A stretch of 64,000 nucleotides of DNA from Dorea_D hominis (GTDB taxonomy: Bacteria > Bacillota > Clostridia > Lachnospirales > Lachnospiraceae). Position numbers and translations under genes: made by a program. Below are positions 27,266 through 36,641 of this stretch, piece after piece. The stretch spans positions 62,001 to 126,000 of the forward strand of contig NZ_JACOOY010000004.1 in the NCBI RefSeq assembly GCF_014287705.1, read 5' to 3'. The notes under the pieces are model-generated. The model worked only from the letters and a program-made list of their open reading frames with translations. It ran no database searches and had not been told where the DNA came from. How positions within the stretch are numbered: the first letter of the stretch is position 1; each line of letters begins with the position of its first letter.

Positions 27266-27806
27266 ATACAAATCCCTCCTGTTCCAGAATGATTTTCAGA
27301 CTTTTTTTGCCTCTATGTACCAGATTCGTAATCTGCTGTTCGCTCTTTCCGAGAATCTTTCCTGCTTCCCGGTAACTCATTCCTTCCAGACTCACAAGAT
27401 ACAATGCTTCCCGATACTCTGTTTTTAACTTTGCCATCGCTTCATAAAGCTGACGTTCTCTCTCCGTCTGTCGAAGTTTTGTATCTACCAGTTCCTCACT
27501 CGGCAGATCAAAAGTCAGATCATCCAGATGCAAAAACCACAGTTTATGCTTCTGGTTATGCCGGATTGTCAGATTCCTTGCTGTCTTATATAAATAAGCC
27601 CTAAAACTTCCATTCCCCTTAATCGGACGCTCCTTTGCAAAAATCTTAGAAAATGCTTCAATCATCAAATCTTCTGATTCATGTATATCATGGATATATC
27701 CATGGATGTAATAGGTAAGCGCATCCCCGTATCTGTCTACCAGAATGTCGGCACCTTGTTCTATGCCATCCAGATATTGCCAATATGCCTCCTCGTCTGA
27801 GATCAT
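27252..27806 (-). CDS. ECF-type sigma-70 family RNA polymerase sigma factor
   Basis: The 184-residue sigma factor has region 2 (ADILVDRYGDALTYYIHGYI, HESEDLMIEAFSKIF, SFRAYLYKTARNLTIRH) and region 4 (LKTEYREALYLVSLEGMSYR, EAGKILGKSEQQITNLVHRG), without regions 1 or 3. ATG at 27806 with GAAGGGGG upstream. Such factors direct RNA polymerase to small regulons, usually including their own operon. It leads an operon with a two-TM protein, a polytopic protein and PrsW, the arrangement expected for regulated intramembrane proteolysis. The operon has a sigma-A promoter; a candidate ECF -10 element CGTATA lies before the exoprotein pair at 25567-25572. Confidence 0.92.
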   Translation of the reverse strand: MISDEEAYWQYLDGIEQGADILVDRYGDALTYYIHGYIHDIHESEDLMIEAFSKIFAKERPIKGNGSFRAYLYKTARNLTIRHNQKHKLWFLHLDDLTFDLPSEELVDTKLRQTERERQLYEAMAKLKTEYREALYLVSLEGMSYREAGKILGKSEQQITNLVHRGKKSLKIILEQEGFVYADE

Positions 27807-27832
27807 ACGGGTTCCCCCTTCCTTTTTCTTTT

Positions 27833-27861
27833 ATTGTATCCGAATCGACTTTATTTTTCAA
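27833..27861 (-). promoter_or_regulatory. Sigma-A promoter of the ECF sigma/prsW operon
   Basis: The minus strand has TTGAAA (27856-27861), a 17-nt spacer and TACAAT (27833-27838), about 27 nt before the sigma start codon. The rest of the 325-nt gap 27807-28131 is AT-rich and contains only the next terminator. Confidence 0.75.
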
Positions 27862-28034
27862 TCTTTTCAAAATAGTGCTGACCGCTAATTCCTATTTTTA
27901 TCTTTGATTTTACATATATTATTTAATTATTATCCTATAATATCCTTTCTTTTTCAGTTTTTGCTTGTTATAATTATGCCACCATTTAAACCTAATCCCT
28001 TTTCGGATACTGCGATAAGCTATGGTAATTAAAA

Positions 28035-28069
28035 TGAGACAGAGAACTGTGGTCAAAGCTCTCTGTCTC
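28035..28069 (-). terminator. Terminator of the LxxG-repeat/MMPL operon
   Basis: The stem GAGACAGAGA with its complement (arms 28035-28046 and 28058-28069) is followed on the minus strand by ATTTT. It lies about 60 nt after the stop codon. Confidence 0.8.
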
Positions 28070-28131
28070 TTTATAAGATGATACAATTATTAGTGAATTG
28101 TCTTTGCTATAAAATATATTTCCTGTAGCGA

Positions 28132-30624
28132 TTATTTGATCTCGTCTGTCTCGATGACGAATTTTACTGCTCCATCCATAGATTTGTCTCTTCCGCTGTA
28201 TGTCTTGTAAGCACACTTGTCAGAAGTCAGTGCATCGAAACGATCCAGAACATCACCGAGTTCATCCTCGAATGTGCTCTTTAACTTGCCTGTTCCTTCT
28301 TTCTGGAATTTATCTGCTCCGTTTGCAAGCTCCTCTGCTCCTGAGCTTAACTTATCAGCTCCTGAGCGAAGCTCATCGCTGTTAGAAGAAAGCTTTGCAG
28401 ATCCTTCGCTTAACTGTGAGCCAAGTGTATTAAGACCGTTTGCAAGCTTGTTTGTTCCGCTCTGCAGTGTGCTTACTCCGGCTACGAGTGTCGGGCTATT
28501 TTTCTTTAATTTCAATGCACCGCCTGTGAGGGCATCATTATAAGAACTGAGCTGTGAAAATCCTTTGTTCAAAGCAGCAATTCCCTGCTGTGCTTTCGGG
28601 AAAGCGACAGAAGTCTTACCATCTAACTCATTGATTCCTCCTGCCAGAGCTACGATACCTTTGTCTAATCCTTCCATTCCAGCATTCAATGCATCAATCT
28701 TTGTTGTAAGGTCTTTCACATCATCCTGTGGAAGCGCATCTTTTCCTTTTGCGATAGCATCCAGTTTTTTCTGCATCTCCGGAAGCTGTACCTGAAGTGC
28801 CATAGCTGTGTTTTCAAATGTTGTACCCTGTTTCTGAATATCAGCTGCAATCTTCTGAATGTTTGTCGGATCTACAGATGGCATTGTAATGCTGACTTTA
28901 TCCTGTTTCTTTAATGCATCGATATCTTTTGTTGCGTCTTTCGCATCTTTTAATGCATCGATGGACTCATTCAGCTCTTTCTTCTCTGCGGCTGTTGCAT
29001 TTTCTTTCTGTTTCTCTAATGCTGCAACAGAGCTGTCGATCTGCTTCTTGCTCTTCTCGGAAGCTGTCTGTGCTTTATCTACCGCATCATTGTAATCTGT
29101 AATGGATTTATTTAATTCTGTAACTTTTGCTTCGCAGGCTTTCTGTAAATTACCAAGCTGCGTATTGATTGTACCTAATTCTTTCTGTAAGCTTTCAAGA
29201 TCTGTACCGATCTGCTGTACCGGTGCAGCAATTCCTGTATTCATTGCTGTCTGCAGGCTTTCTGTCTCTGCGATCATCTCCTTACCGGTTTTTACCATTC
29301 CGTCAACCTGACCAAGTAATGCCTGTACTTCTGCACTGCCAAGAGCTTTCTTTAACTGCGCTGTTCCGGCTGCAAGCTGTGCGGAAGCAACCGTTAAGTC
29401 TTCTTTTGCCTCTCCCTTACCGTCTGTAGAAGCTTTCATTTTGTCGATCGCTCCCTGGATCTTTGTAAGGCCATCGCTCAATGTTGTAAGTTGTTTTGCT
29501 CCTTTGGCAAGCTTCTTCTCGCCACCTACATAAGATGTAACTCCATTTGCAAGAGTTGTTGTTCCTTTCGCGTAGTCATTGACACCTTTTACAACTTTGT
29601 TGACGCCATTTACATACTCTGTAACACTACCGCTTAATTCTCCGTCATTGCTTAAATATTTCTGGATTGCATCATTTAACGTATCTGCACCTTCTGTGTA
29701 GCTGTCCACTCCGTCTGCAAGTGTCTTTGTTCCATCGGAAAGTGTGTTCGACCCGCTTACGAGCTCCAGTGCTGCATCATCGAGCTCGTCGAGTGCATTC
29801 TGAAGGGAATCCATATCTGCAATGTTATCAAGATCTAAGTCCTTTGTAAGGTCACTCAAGCCTACTGTAAATGTAGAAGACATCTCGAAATCGGTTACGT
29901 CTGCTTCCACTTCCAGGCTTTCCGGAATTGTAAGATCATCTGCATCCTTGATATCATCCAGGTTCAGGCTTTCTTTTAATCCCGGCATACCAAATCCAAC
30001 AACAATACTTCTGTTTCCATCAGAAATAACTTTTCCGTTATCGATCGTAACATTTGTGAAGTTGTCATTTGGAAGAATCATACCCGTCATCATTACGAAA
30101 GCTGTATACATGTTTTCTGTCTTGCCATTTACTTCCACATTCTTCTTGGATTTATTTTCATAGTTTACTTTAATTTTCAGATGTCCGCTTTTACCTTTTA
30201 ACTTGTTCGGCTGAATCTCTTTTCCATCCAGGTAATAAGTGAGTTTTACGGATACCGGAAGTTCTTTGTCGGTTGTTCCCTGATAATAAATGTCTTTTCC
30301 GTCTGTATTCCATGTAATTTTGTCACCGTCTGCTGTATATTTCTCATCACCTTTGACATTCTTAATGTCATTCAGTGTACTCTTGTCTGTAAGTTTTCCG
30401 GAAACATCACCGGAATTTTTCAGCCAGTTGGATACAGTAATTTCATCTGTATTACCGGATGCATCTGCATTTACATACACAGTTTCTTCTTTATATAATT
30501 TGTCATCGTTATCTTTTTTATCAGAGCTTGCAGCATATACCGGCATCGCACCTACCATAACCGACATTCCTACAGCAAGAGAAGTTGTGAGTCCACGTTT
30601 GATCAATTTACTATTTCTATTCAT
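28132..30624 (-). CDS. Secreted LxxG-heptad repeat protein (YhgE/Pip-like), partner of the MMPL transporter
   Basis: The 830-residue exported protein has a signal peptide (about 1-31, ending VYA), an N-terminal beta-rich region (about 45-270), then long arrays of L-x-x-G heptads (TLADGVDSYTEGADTL, KLSSNSDELRSGADKLSSGA) alternating with coiled coil (about 450-600). Heptads of this kind occur in YhgE/Pip-type proteins and RND-associated exoproteins; structures predict rod-like helical bundles. No C-terminal membrane segment was seen, unlike YhgE. It lies 21 nt behind an MMPL transporter gene and shares its terminator, so both are probably one envelope machine controlled by the divergent TetR regulator. 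Confidence 0.8.
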   Translation of the reverse strand: MNRNSKLIKRGLTTSLAVGMSVMVGAMPVYAASSDKKDNDDKLYKEETVYVNADASGNTDEITVSNWLKNSGDVSGKLTDKSTLNDIKNVKGDEKYTADGDKITWNTDGKDIYYQGTTDKELPVSVKLTYYLDGKEIQPNKLKGKSGHLKIKVNYENKSKKNVEVNGKTENMYTAFVMMTGMILPNDNFTNVTIDNGKVISDGNRSIVVGFGMPGLKESLNLDDIKDADDLTIPESLEVEADVTDFEMSSTFTVGLSDLTKDLDLDNIADMDSLQNALDELDDAALELVSGSNTLSDGTKTLADGVDSYTEGADTLNDAIQKYLSNDGELSGSVTEYVNGVNKVVKGVNDYAKGTTTLANGVTSYVGGEKKLAKGAKQLTTLSDGLTKIQGAIDKMKASTDGKGEAKEDLTVASAQLAAGTAQLKKALGSAEVQALLGQVDGMVKTGKEMIAETESLQTAMNTGIAAPVQQIGTDLESLQKELGTINTQLGNLQKACEAKVTELNKSITDYNDAVDKAQTASEKSKKQIDSSVAALEKQKENATAAEKKELNESIDALKDAKDATKDIDALKKQDKVSITMPSVDPTNIQKIAADIQKQGTTFENTAMALQVQLPEMQKKLDAIAKGKDALPQDDVKDLTTKIDALNAGMEGLDKGIVALAGGINELDGKTSVAFPKAQQGIAALNKGFSQLSSYNDALTGGALKLKKNSPTLVAGVSTLQSGTNKLANGLNTLGSQLSEGSAKLSSNSDELRSGADKLSSGAEELANGADKFQKEGTGKLKSTFEDELGDVLDRFDALTSDKCAYKTYSGRDKSMDGAVKFVIETDEIK

Positions 30625-30645
30625 GCTTCTTACTTCCTTTCTACC

Positions 30646-32754
30646 TTACTTCGCCTCTGCGGCATACACATCATTTCCTACCATTTTCTTATCATCAAGG
30701 AAACCAATGGATGTCTTGCAGATTACTTTGTCAAAAATCATAAACATTGCCGGCAGTACAAAAAGTACGACTATCATACTGATGATAGCGCCTCGCGCTA
30801 ACAGTGTACAGATAGATCCGATCATCTCAACCTTTGAGTAACATGCAACACCAAATGTTGCTGCGAAGAAACTCAGTCCACTACTGATGATAGATTCCAT
30901 ACTTGTCTTGTGCGCAATACTGATTGCTTCCATCTTCTGCTTGCCGTGCTGTCGTTCACGCTGATAACGGGTTGTCATCAGAATCGCGTAATCAACGGTT
31001 GCTCCTAACTGGATCGCTCCGATAACGATGCTGGCAACGAACGGAAGGCTGATTCCCTGATAATACGGAATCGCCATATTTACCATAATTGCAAATTCAA
31101 TAACAGATACCAGGATGATCGGCAACGAAATGGATTTGAAAATCACCATAATAATGATGAAAATGGCTGCAATGGAAATTGCATTTACTCTTACAAGGTC
31201 TGTATCTGTAACATCCTGTAAGTCTTTCATCAGCGGTGCTTCGCCAATCACCATTCCTGATTTATCATATTTCTTAACGATCTTATCAACCTTTTTGATC
31301 TGTGCATTTACCTGATCGGTTGCTGATTCATATTCAGAACCTACGAATGCAAGTTCGTAATTATCACTCTTAAGCATCTTCTTAATGTCCTTCGGGATCA
31401 TAGAATCCGGAACGCTTGGTCCGATCAAGGAGTTCATGCTGATTGTCCATTTAACACCCTTGACCTTATCGATCTCATCAAACATCTTCTGCTTATCCAG
31501 TGAATCCATGTTCTTATCCATCATGACGATATGCATATTGCTCATATCAAAGTCTTTCTTAAGCTCTGCATTCGCTACGTTACTGTCCAGTGTAGACGGC
31601 AGTGAATCAGCAATGTTGTAATAAATCTTTGTATGATTGTTACCATAAATAGCCGGAAGCAATAATACAAGGAAGATTACAATCCATGCTTTGTAATGCT
31701 TGGTAATAAATGCGGACGGCTTATCCATATGCGCCAGCAGCAGCTTGTGCTGTGTCTTATCGATCGCCTTATCAAAGAACAATACGAGTGACGGAAGCAC
31801 AGTTACACAACAGATAACTCCGATCACAACACCCTTTGCCATAACGATTCCGAGGTCACGTCCAAGTGCAAATGTCATAACACAAAGTGCAACAAATCCG
31901 GCTACGGTTGTAACAGAACTTCCCGCTACAGACTTGAATGTGTTGGAAATGGCATGCCCCATGGCACGTTCTTTCTCACCAGGGAACCTCTTTTTATTTT
32001 CTTCGTAACTGTTCAGCAGGAAGATAGAATAGTCCATCGTAACTCCAAGTTGCAGTACCGCTGTCAATGCCTGCGTAATATAGGAAGTTTCTCCGAGGAT
32101 AATATTACTTCCCAGGTTATACAAAATCGCAAGTCCGATACTGAGCAAGAATAAAACAGGAACGACAAAAGATCCACATGTCAGCTCCAGAACAATCAGA
32201 CTCAGAACTGCTGCAATGACCACATATACTGGCAGTTCCTGCATTGCTATGTTCTTAATATCTGTAACAATTCCTGTCATACCGCTGATGAAGCACTGCT
32301 TATTCGCCACATGACGAAGCTGTGTCAATGCATCCATCGCATCATCTGAGGATGTTGTATTATCGAATAATACTAACATCATTGTTGCATCGCCTTTGAA
32401 AAATGACTCTCTTAAATCCTTCGGGATCATCTCTACCGGAAGGCTAATATCTGCAACATCATCATACCATAACACGTCCTTTACGTGTTTGACCTTACTG
32501 AATTTTTCTTTCATTTGCTGGACGTCTTTCAATTCCATGTCCTTCACAACTACCATGGAGAACGCTCCCATGCCATATTCATCTACGAGAATATCCTGGC
32601 CTTTTACCGTCTCCAGATGTTCCGGAAGATAACTCAGCAGATCATAATTAACTCTCGTCTTCACTACTCCGATTGCTGACGGGATTGTCAGCAGCAATGC
32701 GAGAATCAGCACAATTACTCGGTGCTTTGCAATCCACTTTCCTACCTTAACCAT
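30646..32754 (-). CDS. MMPL/RND family transporter
   Basis: The 702-residue polytopic transporter has two homologous halves, each with one TM segment, an external domain and five further TM segments. Each half carries the Asp-Tyr pair typical of proton-relaying MMPL proteins (QLGVTMDYSIFLLNSY and QLGATVDYAILMTTRY). Members export lipids, surfactants or drugs using the proton gradient. RBS AAGGAG lies about 11 nt before the ATG. It is first in an operon with the LxxG-repeat exoprotein. A palindromic operator and a divergent TetR gene lie directly upstream, so substrate-induced derepression is likely. The cargo cannot be inferred. Confidence 0.9.
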   Translation of the reverse strand: MVKVGKWIAKHRVIVLILALLLTIPSAIGVVKTRVNYDLLSYLPEHLETVKGQDILVDEYGMGAFSMVVVKDMELKDVQQMKEKFSKVKHVKDVLWYDDVADISLPVEMIPKDLRESFFKGDATMMLVLFDNTTSSDDAMDALTQLRHVANKQCFISGMTGIVTDIKNIAMQELPVYVVIAAVLSLIVLELTCGSFVVPVLFLLSIGLAILYNLGSNIILGETSYITQALTAVLQLGVTMDYSIFLLNSYEENKKRFPGEKERAMGHAISNTFKSVAGSSVTTVAGFVALCVMTFALGRDLGIVMAKGVVIGVICCVTVLPSLVLFFDKAIDKTQHKLLLAHMDKPSAFITKHYKAWIVIFLVLLLPAIYGNNHTKIYYNIADSLPSTLDSNVANAELKKDFDMSNMHIVMMDKNMDSLDKQKMFDEIDKVKGVKWTISMNSLIGPSVPDSMIPKDIKKMLKSDNYELAFVGSEYESATDQVNAQIKKVDKIVKKYDKSGMVIGEAPLMKDLQDVTDTDLVRVNAISIAAIFIIIMVIFKSISLPIILVSVIEFAIMVNMAIPYYQGISLPFVASIVIGAIQLGATVDYAILMTTRYQRERQHGKQKMEAISIAHKTSMESIISSGLSFFAATFGVACYSKVEMIGSICTLLARGAIISMIVVLFVLPAMFMIFDKVICKTSIGFLDDKKMVGNDVYAAEAK

Positions 32755-32810
32755 TGTCGTATCATCTCCTTAATACTCTTCATAAATCTCTTTCGTAGTA
32801 TAGTATACAC

Positions 32811-32828
32811 TAAAATGACTTTTAGTCA
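32811..32828. promoter_or_regulatory. Candidate TetR operator between the MMPL and tetR genes
   Basis: The segment CTAAAATGACTTTTAGTCA contains overlapping dyads (CTAAAA/TTTTAG and TGACT-TTT-AGTCA). A second AGTCA half site lies at 32857-32861, close to the tetR -35. The position suits autoregulation plus control of the MMPL operon. Confidence 0.6.
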
Positions 32829-32866
32829 ATCTTTTTTATAGAAAAAATGAAAAAAAGTCATTTTTC

Positions 32867-32895
32867 TTGACAAGCAAGTAAAAATAACCTACCAT
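32867..32895 (+). promoter_or_regulatory. Promoter of the TetR regulator
   Basis: TTGACA (32867-32872), a 17-nt spacer and TACCAT (32890-32895) lie about 74 nt before the ATG at 32969. Confidence 0.65.
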
Positions 32896-32968
32896 ATAAA
32901 TGTAAAGCTTACATAAAAGGACAAACAATCCCTATTAATATATGTAATTAGGATAAGAAGGAATGATT

Positions 32969-33583
32969 ATGGGAAAAGTAGACGATAATAAAAAGCAAAA
33001 AAAACATACTCTGTTGCGGGCAGCTTTTCAGTTATTTACAGAAAAAGGATTTTCCAAGACAACTGTCGCTGACATTGTAGATCGCGCCGGGCTTGCCAAA
33101 GGTACTTTTTATCTGTACTTCAAAGACAAGTTTGACCTGCGCGATAAACTGATCGCATACAAAGCTACGCAGCTTTTCAACGATGCGCACTTAGAGTTGG
33201 ATAAAGCAAATGTGCCAACATTTGAAGACGAAGTATTATTTATGACAGATTACATTATAGGAAGATTTATGACCGATGAACCGTTGAGCCAGTTCGTTGC
33301 GAAGAATCTATCCTGGGGAATTTTCCAGGCAGAAGTATCGAACGGTGCCAGCGTACTGCCACAGGCATTTTTCGACCATTACTTAGAATCACTGGAACGT
33401 TATCATGTCAACTGTACGTCACCAAGCCTTATGCTCTATACGATCATTGAGCTGATCGGCTCCACAAGTTACAGCTGCATCTTAAAACAGACACCGGTAT
33501 CGATGGAAGAATATATGCCATATCTTCACGAGACATTAAAGAAGATCATCGAAGTATTTACTGTAAAAGAAGATGCCGAATAA
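32969..33583 (+). CDS. TetR/AcrR family transcriptional regulator
   Basis: The 204-residue regulator has an N-terminal DNA-binding domain (LLRAAFQLFTEKGFSKTTVA, DIVDRAGLAKGTFYLYFKDK), the canonical TetR helix-turn-helix, and an all-helical ligand domain. The second ATG at 32969 fits the GAAGGA site best; the ATG at 32963 touches it. It is divergent from the MMPL operon with a shared palindromic control region, so it is probably the local repressor responding to a lipophilic ligand. A bidirectional terminator follows. Confidence 0.92.
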   Translation: MGKVDDNKKQKKHTLLRAAFQLFTEKGFSKTTVADIVDRAGLAKGTFYLYFKDKFDLRDKLIAYKATQLFNDAHLELDKANVPTFEDEVLFMTDYIIGRFMTDEPLSQFVAKNLSWGIFQAEVSNGASVLPQAFFDHYLESLERYHVNCTSPSLMLYTIIELIGSTSYSCILKQTPVSMEEYMPYLHETLKKIIEVFTVKEDAE

Positions 33584-33595
33584 CACACCAAATGT

Positions 33596-33636
33596 AAAAA
33601 TCGCTTAGACCTTTTTTCTCAGGCCTAAGCGATTTT
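33596..33636. terminator. Bidirectional terminator between tetR and the desulfidase gene
   Basis: Arms TCGCTTAG (33601-33608) and CTAAGCGA (33624-33631) are flanked by AAAAA and TTTTT, with GACC/GGCC pairing inside. It serves convergent genes. Confidence 0.85.
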
Positions 33637-33715
33637 TCTTTGGTAGCTTCTTTGCAAGTGCCGAAGTTGGCCAATGATATGTCTGATGGTTTGCCTTCCG
33701 CAATCCTGTCTCTGA

Positions 33716-35008
33716 CTATCTCAACTTATCTTCGAAAATCTCTACGATCGTCTTCTCTGTCGCTACCATTCCCGGCGATGCAATAAGTCCCATATTGCGC
33801 ATCGTCTCTTCCGGTGTCGTCCCGTTGATACCATGAGCCTTGTCGATATGAACGCCTTCAAGTGCAAATTCTACTGATCGAAATGCTGTGTCACAGGCAG
33901 CCACACCTTTCATCGTACAGCCCTGGTTTCCGCCATCGCAGATCATGCCGGTAATGGAAGATGCCATATTGTTGAGGGTATATTCCAGTTCCTTTAATCT
34001 GCCACCCTTCATGTAGCAGACTCCGCAAGCCATACCAGATCCTGCCGCGATCGCGCATCCGCAAAATGCAGACAATCTTCCGGAGTACTCTTTAATATAA
34101 GTGCAGACAAGATAGCTCAACATTGTCGCACGATACAAAATTTCTTCACTCAAGTGGTTAATCTTGTACACACCATAGAGTGGCATTGTAGCGATAATTC
34201 CATGTGCGCCGGAACCGGTAATACTCATTGCCGGTTTGTCGAGTCCGATCACGCGTGCCTCGATGGCTGCATTGCAAAGAAGAGACGCTGTATTCTTCTC
34301 ATCATCGGAAATCTCTTTGCCACCATTCATTGCAAGAAGCGTTCTTGCAAATGTCGTGCGTGGATTTTCAAGTCCTTCGTGGAATAATTCCAGGTTTACT
34401 TTGTAAGCTTCTTTTACAAATTCAATCTCTTCTACCGGAACTGTTTCTACATATTCTAAGATTTCCTTCAATGTATAGCCGTGAATAGAATGTACCTCTT
34501 CCTTTGCGTCCGCCTCTGTCGTATCTGCGGCATGCTCTGCCTCACTCTCCTCCAGCACCTCACCATTTACTTCAATCTTCGTAATATTCGTGTGAGAATC
34601 ACGGATCGTAACTATTGCCTTATTGCTTTCCGTCTCCACTGTTGCCTGGATAAAGATACGACTTGTAATACCACTTAACTCGACGGTGATCTTACCTTCG
34701 TCAATGAGCTTTTGTGCGGTAACATTGTCTTCTGGTTTTACATCCGCCAGCGATTCCAATCCTTTTTCTGCATTTCCAGCCACATAGCCGAGTGCTGCAG
34801 CAAACACATTGCCCACTTCATTGGAATTCGGAATTCCACACGTAAATGCATTCTTATACATTCCACTGTTCATTGCAACATTTACATGTTTTAATTCTCC
34901 TTTTGTGTAGGAACGTGCCTTCGCTACACTGAATGCAATCGCTCCCGGCTCCGTCACACCAAGTGCCGGAAGCATGTCCGCTTTGATTAATTTTGTCAGT
35001 TCATTCAT
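33716..35008 (-). CDS. UPF0597 / L-serine dehydratase-alpha-like protein (CyuA/YhaM type cysteine desulfidase)
   Basis: The 430-residue cytoplasmic enzyme is of the UPF0597 family. Conserved cysteines that hold an oxygen-labile Fe-S cluster are visible in SAFCGCAIAAGSGMACGVCY and ICDGGNQGCTMKG; the N-terminus has ALGVTEPGAIAFSVAKAR. The founding E. coli member CyuA (YhaM) breaks L-cysteine into pyruvate, sulfide and ammonia; some homologues act on serine. RBS AAAGGGGGT. It is transcribed behind an NhaC-type carrier gene (39-nt gap), so import and catabolism of one amino acid is plausible. An odd low-complexity acidic insert (EESEAEHAADTTEADAKEEV) sits at about residue 155. Confidence 0.85.
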   Translation of the reverse strand: MNELTKLIKADMLPALGVTEPGAIAFSVAKARSYTKGELKHVNVAMNSGMYKNAFTCGIPNSNEVGNVFAAALGYVAGNAEKGLESLADVKPEDNVTAQKLIDEGKITVELSGITSRIFIQATVETESNKAIVTIRDSHTNITKIEVNGEVLEESEAEHAADTTEADAKEEVHSIHGYTLKEILEYVETVPVEEIEFVKEAYKVNLELFHEGLENPRTTFARTLLAMNGGKEISDDEKNTASLLCNAAIEARVIGLDKPAMSITGSGAHGIIATMPLYGVYKINHLSEEILYRATMLSYLVCTYIKEYSGRLSAFCGCAIAAGSGMACGVCYMKGGRLKELEYTLNNMASSITGMICDGGNQGCTMKGVAACDTAFRSVEFALEGVHIDKAHGINGTTPEETMRNMGLIASPGMVATEKTIVEIFEDKLR

Positions 35009-35046
35009 TTTAAAATTTACCCCCTTTGCATTTAAAAACTGCTCTC

Positions 35047-36498
35047 TTATTTATTCGGATTCTTTTTTGCTTCGATATACTCTCCATTTCTTCCTTCGAA
35101 TGCTCTTCCCTTTCCGGTAATGCAGCTTACAAGCATCACTGCCCAGATTGCCCAGCTGTAAAACGTCGTAGTAATCATGTCTCCTGCGCCAAGCTTCGGA
35201 AGAAATGCATATGCATCTGTCTGCGAAGAGATTCCACCAAGCAAAAGTAATACACATCCGCCGAATGGAAGGAAAAATGGAAATGAGCAAATGGTTGTCG
35301 CAAGTATATTTGCTCTTCTATATGGATGAATGTCATTTTTCTTACCGATTGCATTGATAAATGGAGCTACACATATATTTGCAATTGTGTTGATTGCAGC
35401 AATCAGAATACCAAACACGGTAGACAGGCAGAACATCGAAATTTCCGCGCCTCTTTCTGTTTTGATGACTGAATTGTTCAGCCAATCTACAACTGCCTCC
35501 ATGCATCCGGATGCAATAAGCAGCTCTCCCATAGATACAACGATCATTAACAGGATTGATACATTAAACATACCTGATACTCCACTTGTGATCGTTCCAC
35601 TGATTGCGCCGTCTTTGATGCAGATCAGATCGGTCGGTTTGAAAAGCTTTGCTCCCAATCCGATCACAATCGCCAGAATGCTTCCTGTTCCAAGACTGGC
35701 AAAGATATTTACTCCTTTTACAGCCAGAATAATAACTACCAATGTAGGTATCAAAAGTAACAATCCTTGTGGCATCTGATACTGCTTCAACAGATTTTCT
35801 GCTTCTGCCGGATCCAGTGTATTTCCGGAACCACCAAATACAAAAAACAATACTGCTGCAATGATCGCAGCGATAAAAACATATTTATATCTGCATTTTA
35901 CGGTGCCGCCAATGCTTGCCGCTCCATTTGTATATTTATACTCCTGAGAGGTTGCTGCAATGATCGTTGTATCCGATACCGGTGCGAAGTTGTCACCAAA
36001 TGCTGCTCCAGATAAGATCGCACCTGCCAGAACCGCCGGGTTGCATCCTAATAAAATACCCGCCGGATATAAAATAAAGCACATCGTTGAAATCGTTCCA
36101 AACCCAGATCCTGTTGCCACTGCAAACAATGCCGAGAAAACAAATGCGCATACTGTAAATACAGCTCCGGACACTCCAAGTTTTACGGAAACCCATACAA
36201 GTCCTTCTACAATATGTCCACTTTTCAATATGGCTCCATACATTCCCACAACTAACCATAACATCACTGCGGTCATCGCTACTTTCGAACCAAGTCCTTT
36301 TAATATAACATCCCAATAACGATCCAGATCTTTGCTGAAAAGCATTCCAATCAAAAGTGCGATCACACCTGCTGCAACCATGGCATTAATATCCTGAAAA
36401 TTTGCGAAAGATAATCCTATCGTAATAATAATAAATATCGCAAATGGAACCAACGCCATTGCACGTCCCCCGCGGAACGTTAATCTTCTTTCTCCCAT
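35047..36498 (-). CDS. NhaC-type Na+/H+ antiporter family carrier
   Basis: The 483-residue carrier has about 12 TM segments and the NhaC/ion-transporter-superfamily signature (TGSGFGTISTMCFILYPAG, SGAAFGDNFAPVSDTTIIAA). NhaC-superfamily members exchange Na+ and H+, but several co-transport organic acids or amino acids. The pairing with a cysteine/serine-degrading enzyme favours an amino-acid or product carrier here (inference). ATG at 36498 behind AAGGAGG. A 6-bp perfect inverted repeat lies 26 nt upstream. It is the first gene of the two-gene unit. Confidence 0.85.
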   Translation of the reverse strand: MGERRLTFRGGRAMALVPFAIFIIITIGLSFANFQDINAMVAAGVIALLIGMLFSKDLDRYWDVILKGLGSKVAMTAVMLWLVVGMYGAILKSGHIVEGLVWVSVKLGVSGAVFTVCAFVFSALFAVATGSGFGTISTMCFILYPAGILLGCNPAVLAGAILSGAAFGDNFAPVSDTTIIAATSQEYKYTNGAASIGGTVKCRYKYVFIAAIIAAVLFFVFGGSGNTLDPAEAENLLKQYQMPQGLLLLIPTLVVIILAVKGVNIFASLGTGSILAIVIGLGAKLFKPTDLICIKDGAISGTITSGVSGMFNVSILLMIVVSMGELLIASGCMEAVVDWLNNSVIKTERGAEISMFCLSTVFGILIAAINTIANICVAPFINAIGKKNDIHPYRRANILATTICSFPFFLPFGGCVLLLLGGISSQTDAYAFLPKLGAGDMITTTFYSWAIWAVMLVSCITGKGRAFEGRNGEYIEAKKNPNK

Positions 36499-36524
36499 TT
36501 TACTGTCCTCCTTATATTTTGTGT

Positions 36525-36541
36525 ACAGCTATATCAGCTGT
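36525..36541. promoter_or_regulatory. Inverted repeat upstream of the NhaC-type carrier
   Basis: ACAGCT, ATATC, AGCTGT is a perfect 6-bp dyad just before the RBS of the carrier gene. It could be an operator in the leader; no regulator gene is adjacent. Confidence 0.35.
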
Positions 36542-36641
36542 TAGAAAACATACTACTCCACTAGGTTTATCCTGTCTAATACACAAAATTGATAAACTGT
36601 AAAAGGTATTTTCTATATAAGAAGGTCCGCTCGTTCAGATT

